Part shown: positions 43,444 to 52,150 of the stretch, piece by piece | How the letters are laid out: each line of letters starts with the position of its first letter | How positions within the stretch are numbered: position 1 is the stretch's first letter | From: Nonomuraea aurantiaca | GTDB taxonomy: Bacteria > Actinomycetota > Actinomycetes > Streptosporangiales > Streptosporangiaceae | Direction: 5' to 3' | Assembly: GCF_020215705.1 (NCBI RefSeq) | Contig: NZ_JAIWNB010000044.1 | Span: forward strand, 1-52,507 | DNA length: 52,507 nt | The notes under the pieces: model-generated | The model's database searches: none | Told to the model about the DNA's origin: nothing | Seen by the model: only the letters and a program-made list of their open reading frames with translations | Position numbers and translations under genes: made by a program

Positions 43444-44409
43444 ATGGCAACCAAGAATCGGACATCCCGGAAACGGAAACGATTGGAAAATCCGCCAAAA
43501 GGGGACGCCGGAGAGAAGGGCCCGGAATCGGAAAAGGAGCCTCCCAAGAGGTGGTATACCAAACCGCTGGTATGGGTCGGCACGATCATTGGCGGTGGCA
43601 TCGGCGCCGTGGTGACAGCGCTCGTGCTCGGGCTCGGGCAGGCGGCAGTAGATCCCGACGCCCTGCGGGACGGTACGCAGAAGGCGATCAGGGGGGATGA
43701 CGACCTGGACGTTTACGTTGAGGGGTTCTTCGCGGAGGATGAGGGCCGGTCGATTGCATTCGCGCATGACTTCCAGCCCGATGCTGCACTGTCGAAGTCG
43801 CTCGTCAAAATGAACGCCGCGGTGTCGGATGAGGTGGACGCCCGGTTGCTGAAGCTGGGGGGTGTCCGGGTCGGCACGCTCACCCTGAGGATCGGTCTTC
43901 AGAGCAACCGGAACCAGAAGATCCAGATCAAGGGCATCACCCCTGAGATCATTTCCCGGTCGGCTCCCCTGGACGGCACCTTGTTTGCTATGGGAACCCA
44001 GGCGGGCGGCCAGCCTGTCTCGCGCATGGTGATCAACCTACACGAGCGCGTCCCGGTCGCGCGCGAAGTCGTCAAAGGGGATCCGTTCAGTGACGGGACG
44101 GAAGGCCGGCCGTATTTCGAGGAGAACGAGATCCCGCTGTCGTATGGACGGCACGAGACGGTGATCATCAGGGTCAACGCGGACCGCTTCTATACCGTTT
44201 TCAACCTGCGGGTGAAGTACCTGATCAACAATAGGCAGGAGGAGCAGATCATCACAGACCAGGGCAATCAGCCTTTCAAACTGACTGGACTTCACTGCGG
44301 CCCCGGCACCGGTCTGATGTCCTACGGGCGCGCCTTCGTGGTGGACGGCTGGTATGCGTTTCACCCCGATGCTCATCCTGACCAGGTGCGTGATTCCGAC
44401 TGCCACTGA
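43444..44409 (+). CDS. Membrane-anchored extracellular protein, 321 aa
   Basis: A basic, charged cytoplasmic N-terminus (1-38, TKNRTSRKRKR) is followed by one transmembrane helix at about 41-68 (VGTIIGGGIGAVVTALVLGL) and a 250-residue outer domain with no recognised family: DVYVEGFFAEDEGRSIAF, VRVGTLTLRIGLQSNRNQKI, FEENEIPLSYGRHETVIIRV and FNLRVKYLINNRQEEQIIT. It appears all-beta. GGAG lies six bases before ATG 43444, which fixes the start. Codon use is less biased than the neighbours, suggesting foreign origin. Confidence 0.7.
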   Translation: MATKNRTSRKRKRLENPPKGDAGEKGPESEKEPPKRWYTKPLVWVGTIIGGGIGAVVTALVLGLGQAAVDPDALRDGTQKAIRGDDDLDVYVEGFFAEDEGRSIAFAHDFQPDAALSKSLVKMNAAVSDEVDARLLKLGGVRVGTLTLRIGLQSNRNQKIQIKGITPEIISRSAPLDGTLFAMGTQAGGQPVSRMVINLHERVPVAREVVKGDPFSDGTEGRPYFEENEIPLSYGRHETVIIRVNADRFYTVFNLRVKYLINNRQEEQIITDQGNQPFKLTGLHCGPGTGLMSYGRAFVVDGWYAFHPDAHPDQVRDSDCH

Positions 44410-44459
44410 CACACGCCCCGCAAGACGATCTCGTCGTCGGGCGGTCTGCCGCGGCTGCG

Positions 44460-44880
44460 TCCCTCGGCCGCGGCAACGAGGTGACGGTTGTGCTTTGGCG
44501 CACGTGGACGATCTGGTGGGCGTAGGCGTCCTGGGGCGCCGGCATTCGAGCAGCACCTGGCAGGTGTCCTGGCAGTCGATCCAGGACCGGTGCCTTTGTG
44601 TACCCGCTTGCCCGGCCGCCGTGGACGAACCGGCAGCTTTCACGATCGCCCCGGCCCAGGACTGCCGGTCGTGGTCGGTGGATAGCGCCCCTGCGCTGTG
44701 GGCGTCAACAATCTGTTGGGCTTCCCGGTCGCCGGTGGGGCTCGTGGCCGTCACCCGCAGCGTGGCCGCGCACCGGCCAGCTGTGGCGGGCGTTCCGTGC
44801 CATCGCACAGGTGGAAGATGGATTCTTAACGCCTGGCCCTGGCCTGAAGAGCACGCCTCAGGCCAGAGCAGGGCGGTCAT
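44460..44880 (-). other. Possible gene coupled to the RCC1-repeat gene
   Basis: The ATG at 44880 overlaps the stop of the RCC1-repeat gene (ATGA). The first 125 codons (LPPVRWHGTPATAGRCAATL, TGDREAQQIVDAHSAGALST, SWIDCQDTCQVLLECR) have coding-like third positions, but the frame then runs on over the convergent gene at 43444-44409 as far as 44038. It is either a real gene that lost its end or a chance frame. No family recognised. Confidence 0.3.
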
Positions 44881-46445
44881 GATGTGGTGATGTTGCCGAT
44901 GGTGAGGGTGTACGGCACCGCCTTGGTGATCGAGTCGGCCACCGCGGTGATCAGGATGCGGAATTGGCCGCGCGGGGTCCTGATCGAGGTGTGCAGCGTA
45001 ATGGTGACCGGGTGGTCCTCACTCACCTTCGGTGAGGACAAGGTGGCGGTGACCCCGGGCGGCAGGTTGGTGACGCTGACCGCCGCGCTGGAGGTGAAGC
45101 CCTTGGACGGGGTGAGGGAAACCACGGTGGTGGTCGAGCCGCCCGGTTGGACCGAGCCGAGCCTGGGGTCGAGGGCGATGGAGAAGTCGGTGGGGATCGC
45201 TTGGATCGCCAGCGCGTGCAGGGCGGTCGCGCCCGAGCCGAGATAGGTGGCGTGGCTCACCCCGACGACGGGGCTGGGGTTGGGGTTGTTGGGCGCGGTC
45301 GATCCGGTGCCCAAGCCGCCCAGGGTGTTGTCGCCCCAGGCCAGCACCGTGCCGTCGCCGCGGCGCGCGTAGCCGTTCTCCGCGCCGACCGCGAGTTGGG
45401 TGGCGCCGCTGACGGCGGTGGCCACAGGGGGATAGACAGGGGCGGAAATGGTACCGATGCCCAGCTCGCCGCGGCTGTTGATGCCCCAGCTCCACACCGT
45501 TCCGTCGTTGCGTAGCGCGCTGACGTTGCCCGAGCCGATGCCGATCTGGGTCAGGCCGGCGATGCCGGTGGTGAATGCCGGGGTGGGGCGGTCGCCGAGG
45601 CCGCCAGGGCCCAGTTGGCTGACGCCGTTGTCGCCCCAGCCGAACACCGTGCCATCGGCGCGCAGGGCCAGGCCGTCGACGTCGGCGGCGGCGATGTCGA
45701 TGATGGTGGTCAGGCTCGCCAGCTTGGCCGGCGTGGCGCGGAAGCCGCCGACCGTTCCGTTGCCCAACTGGCCGTCACTGTTGCTGCCCCAGGTCCACAC
45801 CTCGCCGTTGACGTCACGCGCCACGACCGAGCGCTGGCTGGTCTCGACATCGGCCATGGGCGGCAGGCCGAGAACCTGCTTGGGTACGGGGTTGGTGGCG
45901 GGCACGTTGTCGCCCAGGCCCAGGTTGCCGAATCCTGAGCCGTTGAAGCCCCAGGCCCACAGTCTGCCGCTGGAATCGATGGCGAAGCTGCTGCCCGCAC
46001 CCGCGGAGACGTCGACGATGCCCGTCAGTCCTGGCACGTGCACGGGGGTGAGACTGGGGGTGGTGGTGCCATCGCCCAGCCCGCCGAAACCGTTGGTGCC
46101 CCACGACCAGATGGTGGTGTCAGCGGCGATGGCCAGGGTGTGGGAGGTGCCTGCCTCGACCTTGGTGAAGGCGATCTGCCCGGCCACGGTGACCGGGGTG
46201 TTGGCTTGCTGGGTGGTGCCGTCGCCGAGCTGGCCTTGTTCGTTGTGACCCCAGGCGACGGTGAGGATCTGGTCGGTGGGATCGGCGAGCGCCGGCGTCC
46301 CGGCCGCCACCATCGTCATCACCGAGGCGGCGGCCAACGCCAGGGCCACGAGGGTGGACACCGGCCATCGGCGCTGGAACCGGATGCGGGACTGGGCAGC
46401 CCCGTCCCGAACCGGCGCCTCCCCGCAGAATCGCGAGCTGAACAT
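44877..46445 (-). CDS. Secreted RCC1-repeat (seven-bladed propeller) protein with C-terminal Ig-like domain, 522 aa
   Basis: The signal peptide lies in a long N-terminus (VSTLVALALAAASVMTMVAA, cleavage likely after ALA near residue 54). Residues about 60-420 carry RCC1 repeats with the W-WG-N--GQLG-GT signature: VAWGHNEQGQLGDGTTQQ, SWGTNGFGGLGDGTTTP, TWGSNSDGQLGNGTVGG, GWGDNGVSQLGPGGLGD, SWGINSRGELGIGT and AWGDNTLGGLGTGST. Residues about 420-520 form a beta-sandwich typical of bacterial surface proteins (LGSVQPGGSTTTVVSL, VSVTNLPPGVTATLSSP). The ATG at 46445 has GGGAG about nine bases upstream. Probably a surface or secreted adhesion/interaction protein; no enzymatic motif seen. Confidence 0.85.
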   Translation of the reverse strand: MFSSRFCGEAPVRDGAAQSRIRFQRRWPVSTLVALALAAASVMTMVAAGTPALADPTDQILTVAWGHNEQGQLGDGTTQQANTPVTVAGQIAFTKVEAGTSHTLAIAADTTIWSWGTNGFGGLGDGTTTPSLTPVHVPGLTGIVDVSAGAGSSFAIDSSGRLWAWGFNGSGFGNLGLGDNVPATNPVPKQVLGLPPMADVETSQRSVVARDVNGEVWTWGSNSDGQLGNGTVGGFRATPAKLASLTTIIDIAAADVDGLALRADGTVFGWGDNGVSQLGPGGLGDRPTPAFTTGIAGLTQIGIGSGNVSALRNDGTVWSWGINSRGELGIGTISAPVYPPVATAVSGATQLAVGAENGYARRGDGTVLAWGDNTLGGLGTGSTAPNNPNPSPVVGVSHATYLGSGATALHALAIQAIPTDFSIALDPRLGSVQPGGSTTTVVSLTPSKGFTSSAAVSVTNLPPGVTATLSSPKVSEDHPVTITLHTSIRTPRGQFRILITAVADSITKAVPYTLTIGNITTS

Positions 46446-46573
46446 CGTGATGTTCTCCCTCGAAAGGATCGCACCCGCACGAGGCGTCGACGGCCAGCCG
46501 GATTCATCCGTCCTGACTAGACCCGCCGAACCGAACTGCGCTCATCGCGGCCGGAGCCGGACGGCCCCGTGCT

Positions 46574-46807
46574 TTAAGGGCGTGACAGCACGTTCCACCA
46601 CGTGACATCGCTGCACATTCCGGCAATGCCTCTCGCTCGCCGTCCGCAGACACGGAGATGGGGCGTGAAAACCGCTGGCCGGTGCTGGTTCGGCCGGTTG
46701 AACGGCCGTACATCCTGCCCCATCACCAGCGGCGCAGGCCAAGCGATCGGCCCGTTCAACGGCGGGTCGAGGACCCTGGCCTGTCCTGGCATACCCTCGG
46801 CGGCCAC
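46574..46807 (-). other. Weak candidate small gene
   Basis: A 77-codon frame (GTG 46807) with coding-like third positions and GPIAWPAPLVMGQDVRPFNR in the middle. It lies upstream of the RCC1 gene on the same strand. No family and no clear ribosome site. Confidence 0.25.
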
Positions 46808-47089
46808 GTCCGCGGATCACGGCCCATACGGGGCGGCGGCCAGCGTCGACGTTCCCGGCGGCTACGATCGCGCCCGTCCGGCTCCCACATCACCAGCGGC
46901 TGACCGCTCCGGCGGCCCCGGCACTGACGGCTCCGGACGGGCGTGAGACAAAGCTCTCGATCAAAGGCGCGCTGTGCGATCGAAGGGGATCCGGCGCTAT
47001 CACCGGCGTGGCACCTCGGCGATGCCTGGCCAGGTTGCCGCTATCAAGCCTGGCCGAAACCATAAATACATTCGCAACAGATTCTGCTA

Positions 47090-47464
47090 GTGACAGCTGC
47101 GACACAAGGAGGGGAAGATGCCCTTCCGTCACTAAATGTCCAGAGAGTGTCACGTATGCACGAATCTGTTGTCACGCTCCAGGAGCTCATCGACGACGAC
47201 CAGTCGACCTCCCGCGCCATCAGTGAACAGCTTGAACAAGCCAAGACACAAGGCGTCATTCTGCTGAACACGGCATATCTCGGAGAGCAGCTCCGCATGC
47301 GGACCACGCGGTCCAGCCAGCTCGGCGACCTGATCGAGGAGTACACCGAGGCCAACAGGCTAGGGAAGTCGGCAGAGGCAGCGTACAAACTCATACTGAT
47401 CCAATTTGCCGCGGCAATGATCATCGAGGCCAAGAATGCCCAGGCACGGAACGGTCTCGACTGA
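47090..47464 (+). CDS. Hypothetical helical protein, 103-124 aa
   Basis: The core MHESVVTLQELIDDDQSTSR, AISEQLEQAKTQGVILLNTA and FAAAMIIEAKNAQARNGLD is mostly alpha-helical and of moderate GC, unlike the debris around it. GTG 47090, GTG 47147 and ATG 47156 are all possible starts; none has a well-spaced ribosome site. An AAGGAGG sequence lies near 47105 but in the wrong place for any of them. No family recognised. Confidence 0.5.
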   Translation: MTAATQGGEDALPSLNVQRVSRMHESVVTLQELIDDDQSTSRAISEQLEQAKTQGVILLNTAYLGEQLRMRTTRSSQLGDLIEEYTEANRLGKSAEAAYKLILIQFAAAMIIEAKNAQARNGLD

Positions 47465-48119
47465 AACGTTTCGCAGCGGCCAAGCCGGTACGAGCCTGGC
47501 GCGTAAGTGGGCTGCACCCCCGAGGAGAGGTTACGCACTCGGACGAGATGCCAGGCCAGCCCGGCACCATGGCAGCCCCTCTCGGCCGACCTCCAGCCGG
47601 CGGTTCAGGTGAGCGAGCCGCAGGCTGGGTCCCCCTTAGGCGCGGCACCGCAGCGGAAGCGAGCCCCGGCCGTCCGGCTCTGCGTTCGGGGGGACAGAGC
47701 ACGTGAGGAAACGTTCGTGCACGTCCGCCATGGGCCCCGTGGACGGCGCGGGGCGGGAGAGGGTGAGTCGCCATCGGGCCCGGGACGTGGATCAACGATG
47801 GGCGATCCACCAGATGATCATGCTTCCGGCAGTGGCGCATGAGGCGTAGCCGAGGCCGCGGCGAACAGGGCGGTGAGCGACAGGCGCCGTAGCGGCGACC
47901 ATCGCACCCGCCCTACCGGCTCGGCGACTGGGGCGGGAGAGTGACGCCCGCCTACGTGGCTGCGGAGCAGGCGGGGAGATGCTGGACCAGGCGGCCGAGC
48001 GTCTCCTGGACGAGAGGTACGTGACGAACTACGTGGCCATCGCGGACGGCTGGATGCGGTTGCACGCGACGCGTCGCAGCCAGCGCGTTCATGGGCGACG
48101 GCCACTGACCAGCATCGGA
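47465..48119. other. Stretch without a complete gene; possible fragment at 47979-48110
   Basis: ATG 47989-type frames around 47979-48110 encode MLDQAAERLLDERYVTNYVA and IADGWMRLHATRRSQ with coding-like third positions, but the frame then runs into the convergent Cas8c-like gene. The rest shows no family signal. Confidence 0.3.
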
Positions 48120-48434
48120 TCACTCTTCGGGATGGACGCCCAGATAGTCGCGGGCGGCTCCGCCCAGCTCGTCCGGCCGCACCACGACCTCGAGACCGCG
48201 GTCGCGGGTCCAGGTGGCGACCTCGCGCAGCGTATCGTCCACGTCAGTAGGGTTCTGGCCGTCGTGCTCGTTCGGCTCCCAGTCGCCGTTCGCCCACGCT
48301 TCCGCGTCGGCAGCGAACTGGCCAAGCATGTGGTCCCCACCGATCTGGAGGGTCCACGCCTGGTCGTTCATGACGATGACGAGGACGTCGGCCTTGGTCT
48401 CCAACAGCGTGACGGTGGTGTTGTAGCTGGTCAT
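48120..48434 (-). CDS. 104-aa protein or C-terminal domain behind the Cas8c-like gene
   Basis: The ATG at 48434 is in frame with the Cas8c-like reading frame and is preceded by GGAG with six bases spacing (ACACAGGAGCAACCCATG), a textbook ribosome site. The product (MTSYNTTVTLLETKADVLVI, VMNDQAWTLQIGGDHMLGQF, DDTLREVATWTRDRGLEVVV) looks like a small alpha/beta protein. It shows no similarity to Csd1, nor to the all-helical Cas11 subunit. There is no stop between the two, so both a fusion and a separately started protein are possible. Confidence 0.55.
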   Translation of the reverse strand: MTSYNTTVTLLETKADVLVIVMNDQAWTLQIGGDHMLGQFAADAEAWANGDWEPNEHDGQNPTDVDDTLREVATWTRDRGLEVVVRPDELGGAARDYLGVHPEE

Positions 48435-49625
48435 GGGTTGCTCCTGTGTGGTGTCGGGCAGTGCAGCGAGGTTGGAGCCGGGCAGGAACGCCTGAATGAG
48501 CGCGGTACGACCGAACGACACGCGGCCATCGCGGCGGCATGCGTTGATGGCGGCGTAGGCGTAGCCAGGAGCGGGACGGCCGGACAGGGCGGCGATCCAC
48601 AGGCCGCTCTCGGGCATGCGGTCACGGGGGAGGTCGCTGTAGGTGCCGGTCGCCTTGTTCCACCTGCCGAGCTGGCCATACAGGGCAGTAATGCCGAACA
48701 GCCGGGAGTCGTATCCCGTCTCGACGGTGATGACGTCGTACCAGGCCGCCACCCGATCACGTACTACGGCGGCAGGCTCCTGCATGCCCCAGCGGATGGC
48801 AATCCTGCCTGCGCCGCTGGGCTTGAGGACCAGCAGGCACACGCGGCCGGACACATCCACGTTGGTAAGACCGCCGGCGTGGGGTTTGTTGAGGAGATCA
48901 CCAAGCGGGAACTGCGGCCCGCCGAGCGTCCACCACATCACCATCTCACCGTCCACAGCGGTGACGTGGTGGTGGCGAGGGTGCTGCGCCAGAGTGGGGA
49001 GCGCGGCGCCGAACGCGATCGCGCAGTCCAGACATAGGAGTGCTTGCCCGCCCCTGCCGCTCTTTCCTGCGCTGGTGGGAGCAAGCGCCATGTCGCCGCT
49101 GCCGCGTCCTCCGAACGCGGCTGGTGGGATGTAGGCCGGGATCAGCCGGGCGAGCTGCGCGACCTGGCCGCAGGAAACGCACACGCCGCGCTTCCCAGAG
49201 TCGAGGCCGGCCCGCTGCGTGTCGTTCCAGAACGCGGCCAGGCCGGAGGTTTCGTGGATGAACCTGCCGCTGGCCCGTACTGCGGCCAGGTCGCCCTTCA
49301 CCGCTCCGGGCGGCGGGTCGAGGGTGGCGAGCGCGCCGAGCGCCGCAGCCACATGTTCATCGTGGGCGGATTGGGCGTAGTCGGCCATCATCTTCAGCCA
49401 TGCCGCACGGTAACGGCAGGTGAGGTAGTCGATGGTGTCGCAGGCCGGGCGTGGCCAGGCGCCGGAACCGGACCGGCGAACGTAGGGGACTTCCTCGGCC
49501 TGGCCGTATTTCTCCCACACAGGGGAGGTGGGGTCGGTGATGTCCAATAGCCAGGCGATGGTGCGGCGGCGCCACCCGTAGCGGAGGTTTTCCTGGCGGG
49601 CGTGGGCGGCGAGGTAGTGCAGCAT
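48120..49625 (-). CDS. Orphan Cas8c/Csd1-like protein, 501 aa as annotated (Csd1-like part about 1-385)
   Basis: Cas8c (Csd1, PF09709) is the large subunit of type I-C Cascade. Matches in order: YGWRRRTIAWLLDI (18-29, as GY..K.I.WVLEID); AAALGALATLDPPPGAVKGD (93-112); HETSGLAAFWND (124-135); CVSCGQVAQLARLIPAYIP (149-167, as CLVTGE.A.IARLHP.IKG); LLCLDCAIAFGAALPTLAQH then HVTAVDGEMVMWWT (220-233, as V.IGDATVVFWA); RVCLLVLKPSGAGRIAIRWG (261-280); and the late VSFGRTALIQAFL (369-381, as VNYLRAALIKAYL). The usual C-terminal helical domain of Cas8c is missing; a different 104-residue part follows. Two CxxC pairs (149/152 and 198/201) suggest a zinc site. GGAG lies eight bases before ATG 49625. No cas3, cas5, cas7, cas1, cas2 or repeat array is nearby. 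Recognition is by motif order, not a search. Confidence 0.65.
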   Translation of the reverse strand: MLHYLAAHARQENLRYGWRRRTIAWLLDITDPTSPVWEKYGQAEEVPYVRRSGSGAWPRPACDTIDYLTCRYRAAWLKMMADYAQSAHDEHVAAALGALATLDPPPGAVKGDLAAVRASGRFIHETSGLAAFWNDTQRAGLDSGKRGVCVSCGQVAQLARLIPAYIPPAAFGGRGSGDMALAPTSAGKSGRGGQALLCLDCAIAFGAALPTLAQHPRHHHVTAVDGEMVMWWTLGGPQFPLGDLLNKPHAGGLTNVDVSGRVCLLVLKPSGAGRIAIRWGMQEPAAVVRDRVAAWYDVITVETGYDSRLFGITALYGQLGRWNKATGTYSDLPRDRMPESGLWIAALSGRPAPGYAYAAINACRRDGRVSFGRTALIQAFLPGSNLAALPDTTQEQPMTSYNTTVTLLETKADVLVIVMNDQAWTLQIGGDHMLGQFAADAEAWANGDWEPNEHDGQNPTDVDDTLREVATWTRDRGLEVVVRPDELGGAARDYLGVHPEE

Positions 49626-49963
49626 CGTGGGGACTCCTTCGGCTGAGGGTCTCGAGCATGCGAAGTGGGCCGGACGCTAGGCAGGCGTGCGGCGCGCAGA
49701 TCGTTTGAATGCTCAGCCCCGAGGAGCTGCCACTGGTCGGGCGAAGCCGACCATGCTCTCAAGATAGCGGAGCTCGCTGACATCGCGGCGGGCTCCAGAG
49801 TTTGGTTTACCGGACCACCACCATCACACCATCGGCGTCGACGGGCGGTGCTGACTCCACAAAATCCCTGTGCAAATCGCTGGTCCGTGTTCCCGATGCC
49901 GATAAAGGGGTGAGCGATCGTGATCGGCGGGCATAGCCTGGCACCCAGCCAAGGAAGGTTGAG

Positions 49964-50866
49964 ATGAGCGGAGCCGAACCCGAGAAGCTGCGCTTCCCCG
50001 GGCATTTCTCGCACGCGTTCACCTATGGGGAGAGCGGCGCCGGAGTCTTTGGGATCGACGCGCTGCGCAGCCTGACCGACGGCATCGACCAGTTCCTGGC
50101 CGACCCCGATGGGCGGTGGACGCAGTACCGCTCCCTCGGGGCGGCCATGCTGGGCTGCGTTCCCTGGTTCGACGATCCGCAACTGCTCGACCGCGTCGTC
50201 AGGTTTCCTGCAGCGTGTGTGGTGGTCACCAAGCAGGAGCTGAGCAAACGAGGCCGGCCCGGCTTCGAGGCGTTAAAGCGCCACGCCGAGCGGGGGCCGG
50301 GGTTCCCCGCGTGGGCATTCAGCGCTCTGACCGACCTCGTCTCCCGATATGACGGTGACCTACCTGTGGTCGGCCCGGCATCGGCGCCCCTGCCCGGCGT
50401 ACGTATTCAGAGCTTCAGGTCGATCGGCTTCCGCAAAGCGGGCGGTACACCCGTGCCCATCCTGCATGCCAAGATGTTCTTGCTCGGGCACCTGTGGTGG
50501 CATGACGAGCACCCTGAGGGCTTCGTCGCCGACGTCATGGGCTTCACCCCGAAGCGGCTCTGGCTCGGCAGCGCGAATGGCACCCGAAGCTCACGGCTCA
50601 GCCTCGACTTCGGCATCTGGATCGATGACCCCGGCTTGCTGCGCCACGCGCAGGAGTTCCTCGTCCGTGTGCTGCGCCACTCCGAAAGCATCGACCCAGA
50701 CGACGACCTGTTCGACCCCGAGTTTGTCGACGTCGAATACGACGACGAGGCGTTCTGGGAGTACATCCGCGATCTCGAGCCTGCCGACAACGATCCTGAC
50801 GAGGAGGTTCCCTCGGATTACCTAAGCGATCTTGGGCCCGGTCACGTCGATGCCGACGACGGATAG
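49964..50866 (+). CDS. PLD-like (HKD) domain protein, 300 aa
   Basis: The phospholipase D-like half-site is HAKMFLLGHLWW (His168, Lys170), followed by RLWLGSANGTRSSRLSLDFG (Ser203, Asn205), as in PLD-family nucleases such as those in DNA-repair and defence loci. The usual Asp of HxKxxxxD is replaced by Gly175. Only one HKD motif is present, so a dimer would be needed. The N-terminal half (ESGAGVFGIDALRSLTDGID) is a Rossmann-like first PLD domain without HKD. The C-terminus is very acidic (PDDDLFDPEFVDVEYDDEAF). AAGGAAGG precedes ATG 49964. It is divergent from the Cas8c-like gene across 338 bases. Likely a nuclease or DNA-interacting protein (inference). Confidence 0.7.
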   Translation: MSGAEPEKLRFPGHFSHAFTYGESGAGVFGIDALRSLTDGIDQFLADPDGRWTQYRSLGAAMLGCVPWFDDPQLLDRVVRFPAACVVVTKQELSKRGRPGFEALKRHAERGPGFPAWAFSALTDLVSRYDGDLPVVGPASAPLPGVRIQSFRSIGFRKAGGTPVPILHAKMFLLGHLWWHDEHPEGFVADVMGFTPKRLWLGSANGTRSSRLSLDFGIWIDDPGLLRHAQEFLVRVLRHSESIDPDDDLFDPEFVDVEYDDEAFWEYIRDLEPADNDPDEEVPSDYLSDLGPGHVDADDG

Positions 50867-50918
50867 ACGTTCGACCCGCATACTGCGGGGAGAGTCGAAC
50901 ACCGATCGCGGGGTATCG

Positions 50919-51056
50919 ATGCCTGACGTCAGCTCAATCAACGTGCCAGAGCAGGCCGGCACCGAAGCCGTGGTCGCGCTCGCCGAGCACGGCCTGGCCG
51001 TCGGCGTCGCTGACCGCCACATGATCAGACTGCTCACCGAAAAGAGGCGCTGGTGA
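50919..51056 (+). CDS. Putative 45-aa protein, first gene of an overlapping pair
   Basis: MPDVSSINVPEQAGTEAVVA, LAEHGLAVGVADRHMIRLLT and EKRRW. The frame is open further back to 50832, overlapping the PLD-like gene, so the start is uncertain. Its TGA (51054-51056) overlaps the GTG of the next gene (51053). No family recognised. Confidence 0.45.
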   Translation: MPDVSSINVPEQAGTEAVVALAEHGLAVGVADRHMIRLLTEKRRW

Positions 51057-51742
51057 CCCTCCGACGCCCGCTCACACCGAGCACCGCTCAGATCACGACC
51101 GCCGCGGTCGAGATCAAAACGCTGACCGTCAACGGCAAGCAGGTCACTCTCGCCGTCTTCCGTCAGCTCTACGAAGAACCCCTCTACGACCGGTTCACCT
51201 GGCAACCGGCCGGGATGCCTTGGTGCCGGGTCAACTATCACCCCGACAAATGCGCCGACGGACGCGAACACGAGCACGTCGTGTGGCAGCAGGACGACCA
51301 ATTGCGGCGTGCCCGCATCGACCGGCCCCAGGGCCTGTGGAGCGCCCCTATCCTCGGCTACGACGATGACGCGGCGCTTTGCCTGATCACCGGCAACGTT
51401 TCCGGGGTTCAGATCGACCACGAAAACATCGAGTCGCTCGGCCGGCCGATCAACGCCGAACGCAGCCTGCACATCTCTCTCGACAGCGGCACCGGCACGA
51501 TGACCGGCAAGCTCTGTATCGACGACAACAACCTGGCGCGTATGATCTGCCACCGAGAGCATCATGGAGGTCGTCAGCTGCTGCTGGACATGCACGCCGA
51601 CCGCCATCCCAGTGAGCCCGACTGCGCCCAGGCCCGTCAAGCCGTCAACCAGCGCCTCAGGCAGTACACCGACTGGTTGGCCAAGGCCGCCGCCCGATGG
51701 AACGAAGTCCGATCACTTGATCAAGTGTTCATCGCCGTCTGA
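51053..51742 (+). CDS. Uncharacterised protein, 229 aa
   Basis: GTG 51053, with AAGAGG about five bases upstream, overlaps the stop of the small gene before it. The sequence starts with a beta-rich part (VEIKTLTVNGKQVTLAVFRQ, LYEEPLYDRFTW) and a Cys/His-containing stretch (MPWCRVNYHPDKCADGREHE). It then has WSAPILGYDDDAALCLITGN and ends in two helices (QARQAVNQRLRQYTDWLAKA). It resembles proteins of integrative elements or phages in style only; function unknown. It is downstream of, and may be co-transcribed with, the PLD-like gene. Confidence 0.6.
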   Translation: MTLRRPLTPSTAQITTAAVEIKTLTVNGKQVTLAVFRQLYEEPLYDRFTWQPAGMPWCRVNYHPDKCADGREHEHVVWQQDDQLRRARIDRPQGLWSAPILGYDDDAALCLITGNVSGVQIDHENIESLGRPINAERSLHISLDSGTGTMTGKLCIDDNNLARMICHREHHGGRQLLLDMHADRHPSEPDCAQARQAVNQRLRQYTDWLAKAAARWNEVRSLDQVFIAV

Positions 51743-51972
51743 GCAGAACGCGGGCCAACGGGGACAAGGATCACTTCACCAAGGTCGGCCAAGTAGGAGC
51801 GACGCAGCGGCGGCCCGCTGCGGGTGACAACAGCGGCCTGGGCGCGGTGCTGGGGTTGACGTCGGCCAGCGGCACCGGGACGCGGGCGCCGCAAGCCGGG
51901 CGGCTCACGACGGCGGCTTCGCGAAGAGCGTGGTGCTTGGCTCGTAGCCAGGTGCTTCGACCGGGCGCATCA

Positions 51973-52150
51973 TCATGACGTCACAGCCGCGGGTGTGGCG
52001 GGCCTGCGGCGTTCCAGAGCGGTGGTCGGGCAGCGGTCGGCGCGGTAGGCGGGACTGCGGGCGAGGTTGTCGGGGTGGGCGTAGGTTTGGGTGGTGCGCG
52101 GGTCGGCTCGGCCGAGCAGAGCGTGGATGAACGGCGAGTAGGTTCGCCGG
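51973..52150 (-). pseudogene. Tyrosine recombinase (phage-type integrase) C-terminal scrap
   Basis: The minus strand reads SPFIHALLGRADPRTTQTYA followed by HPDNLARSPAYRAD, the last active-site block of tyrosine integrases (LGH-D-RTTQ-YAH; the Tyr is the nucleophile). The His of the LGH motif is Arg here. The Arg and His boxes upstream are missing. It hints that the 48-52 kb block arrived on an integrative element. Confidence 0.6.

Noticed and set aside
48120..48434. Cas11c-like small subunit from the internal start
   Set aside because: The product is predicted alpha/beta with several strands, not an all-helical Cas11, so only the position is comparable.
47979..49037. Long plus-strand open frame opposite the Cas8c-like gene
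   Set aside because: Beyond about 48110 it mirrors the minus-strand gene; composition is the shadow of high-GC coding DNA and there are no domains.
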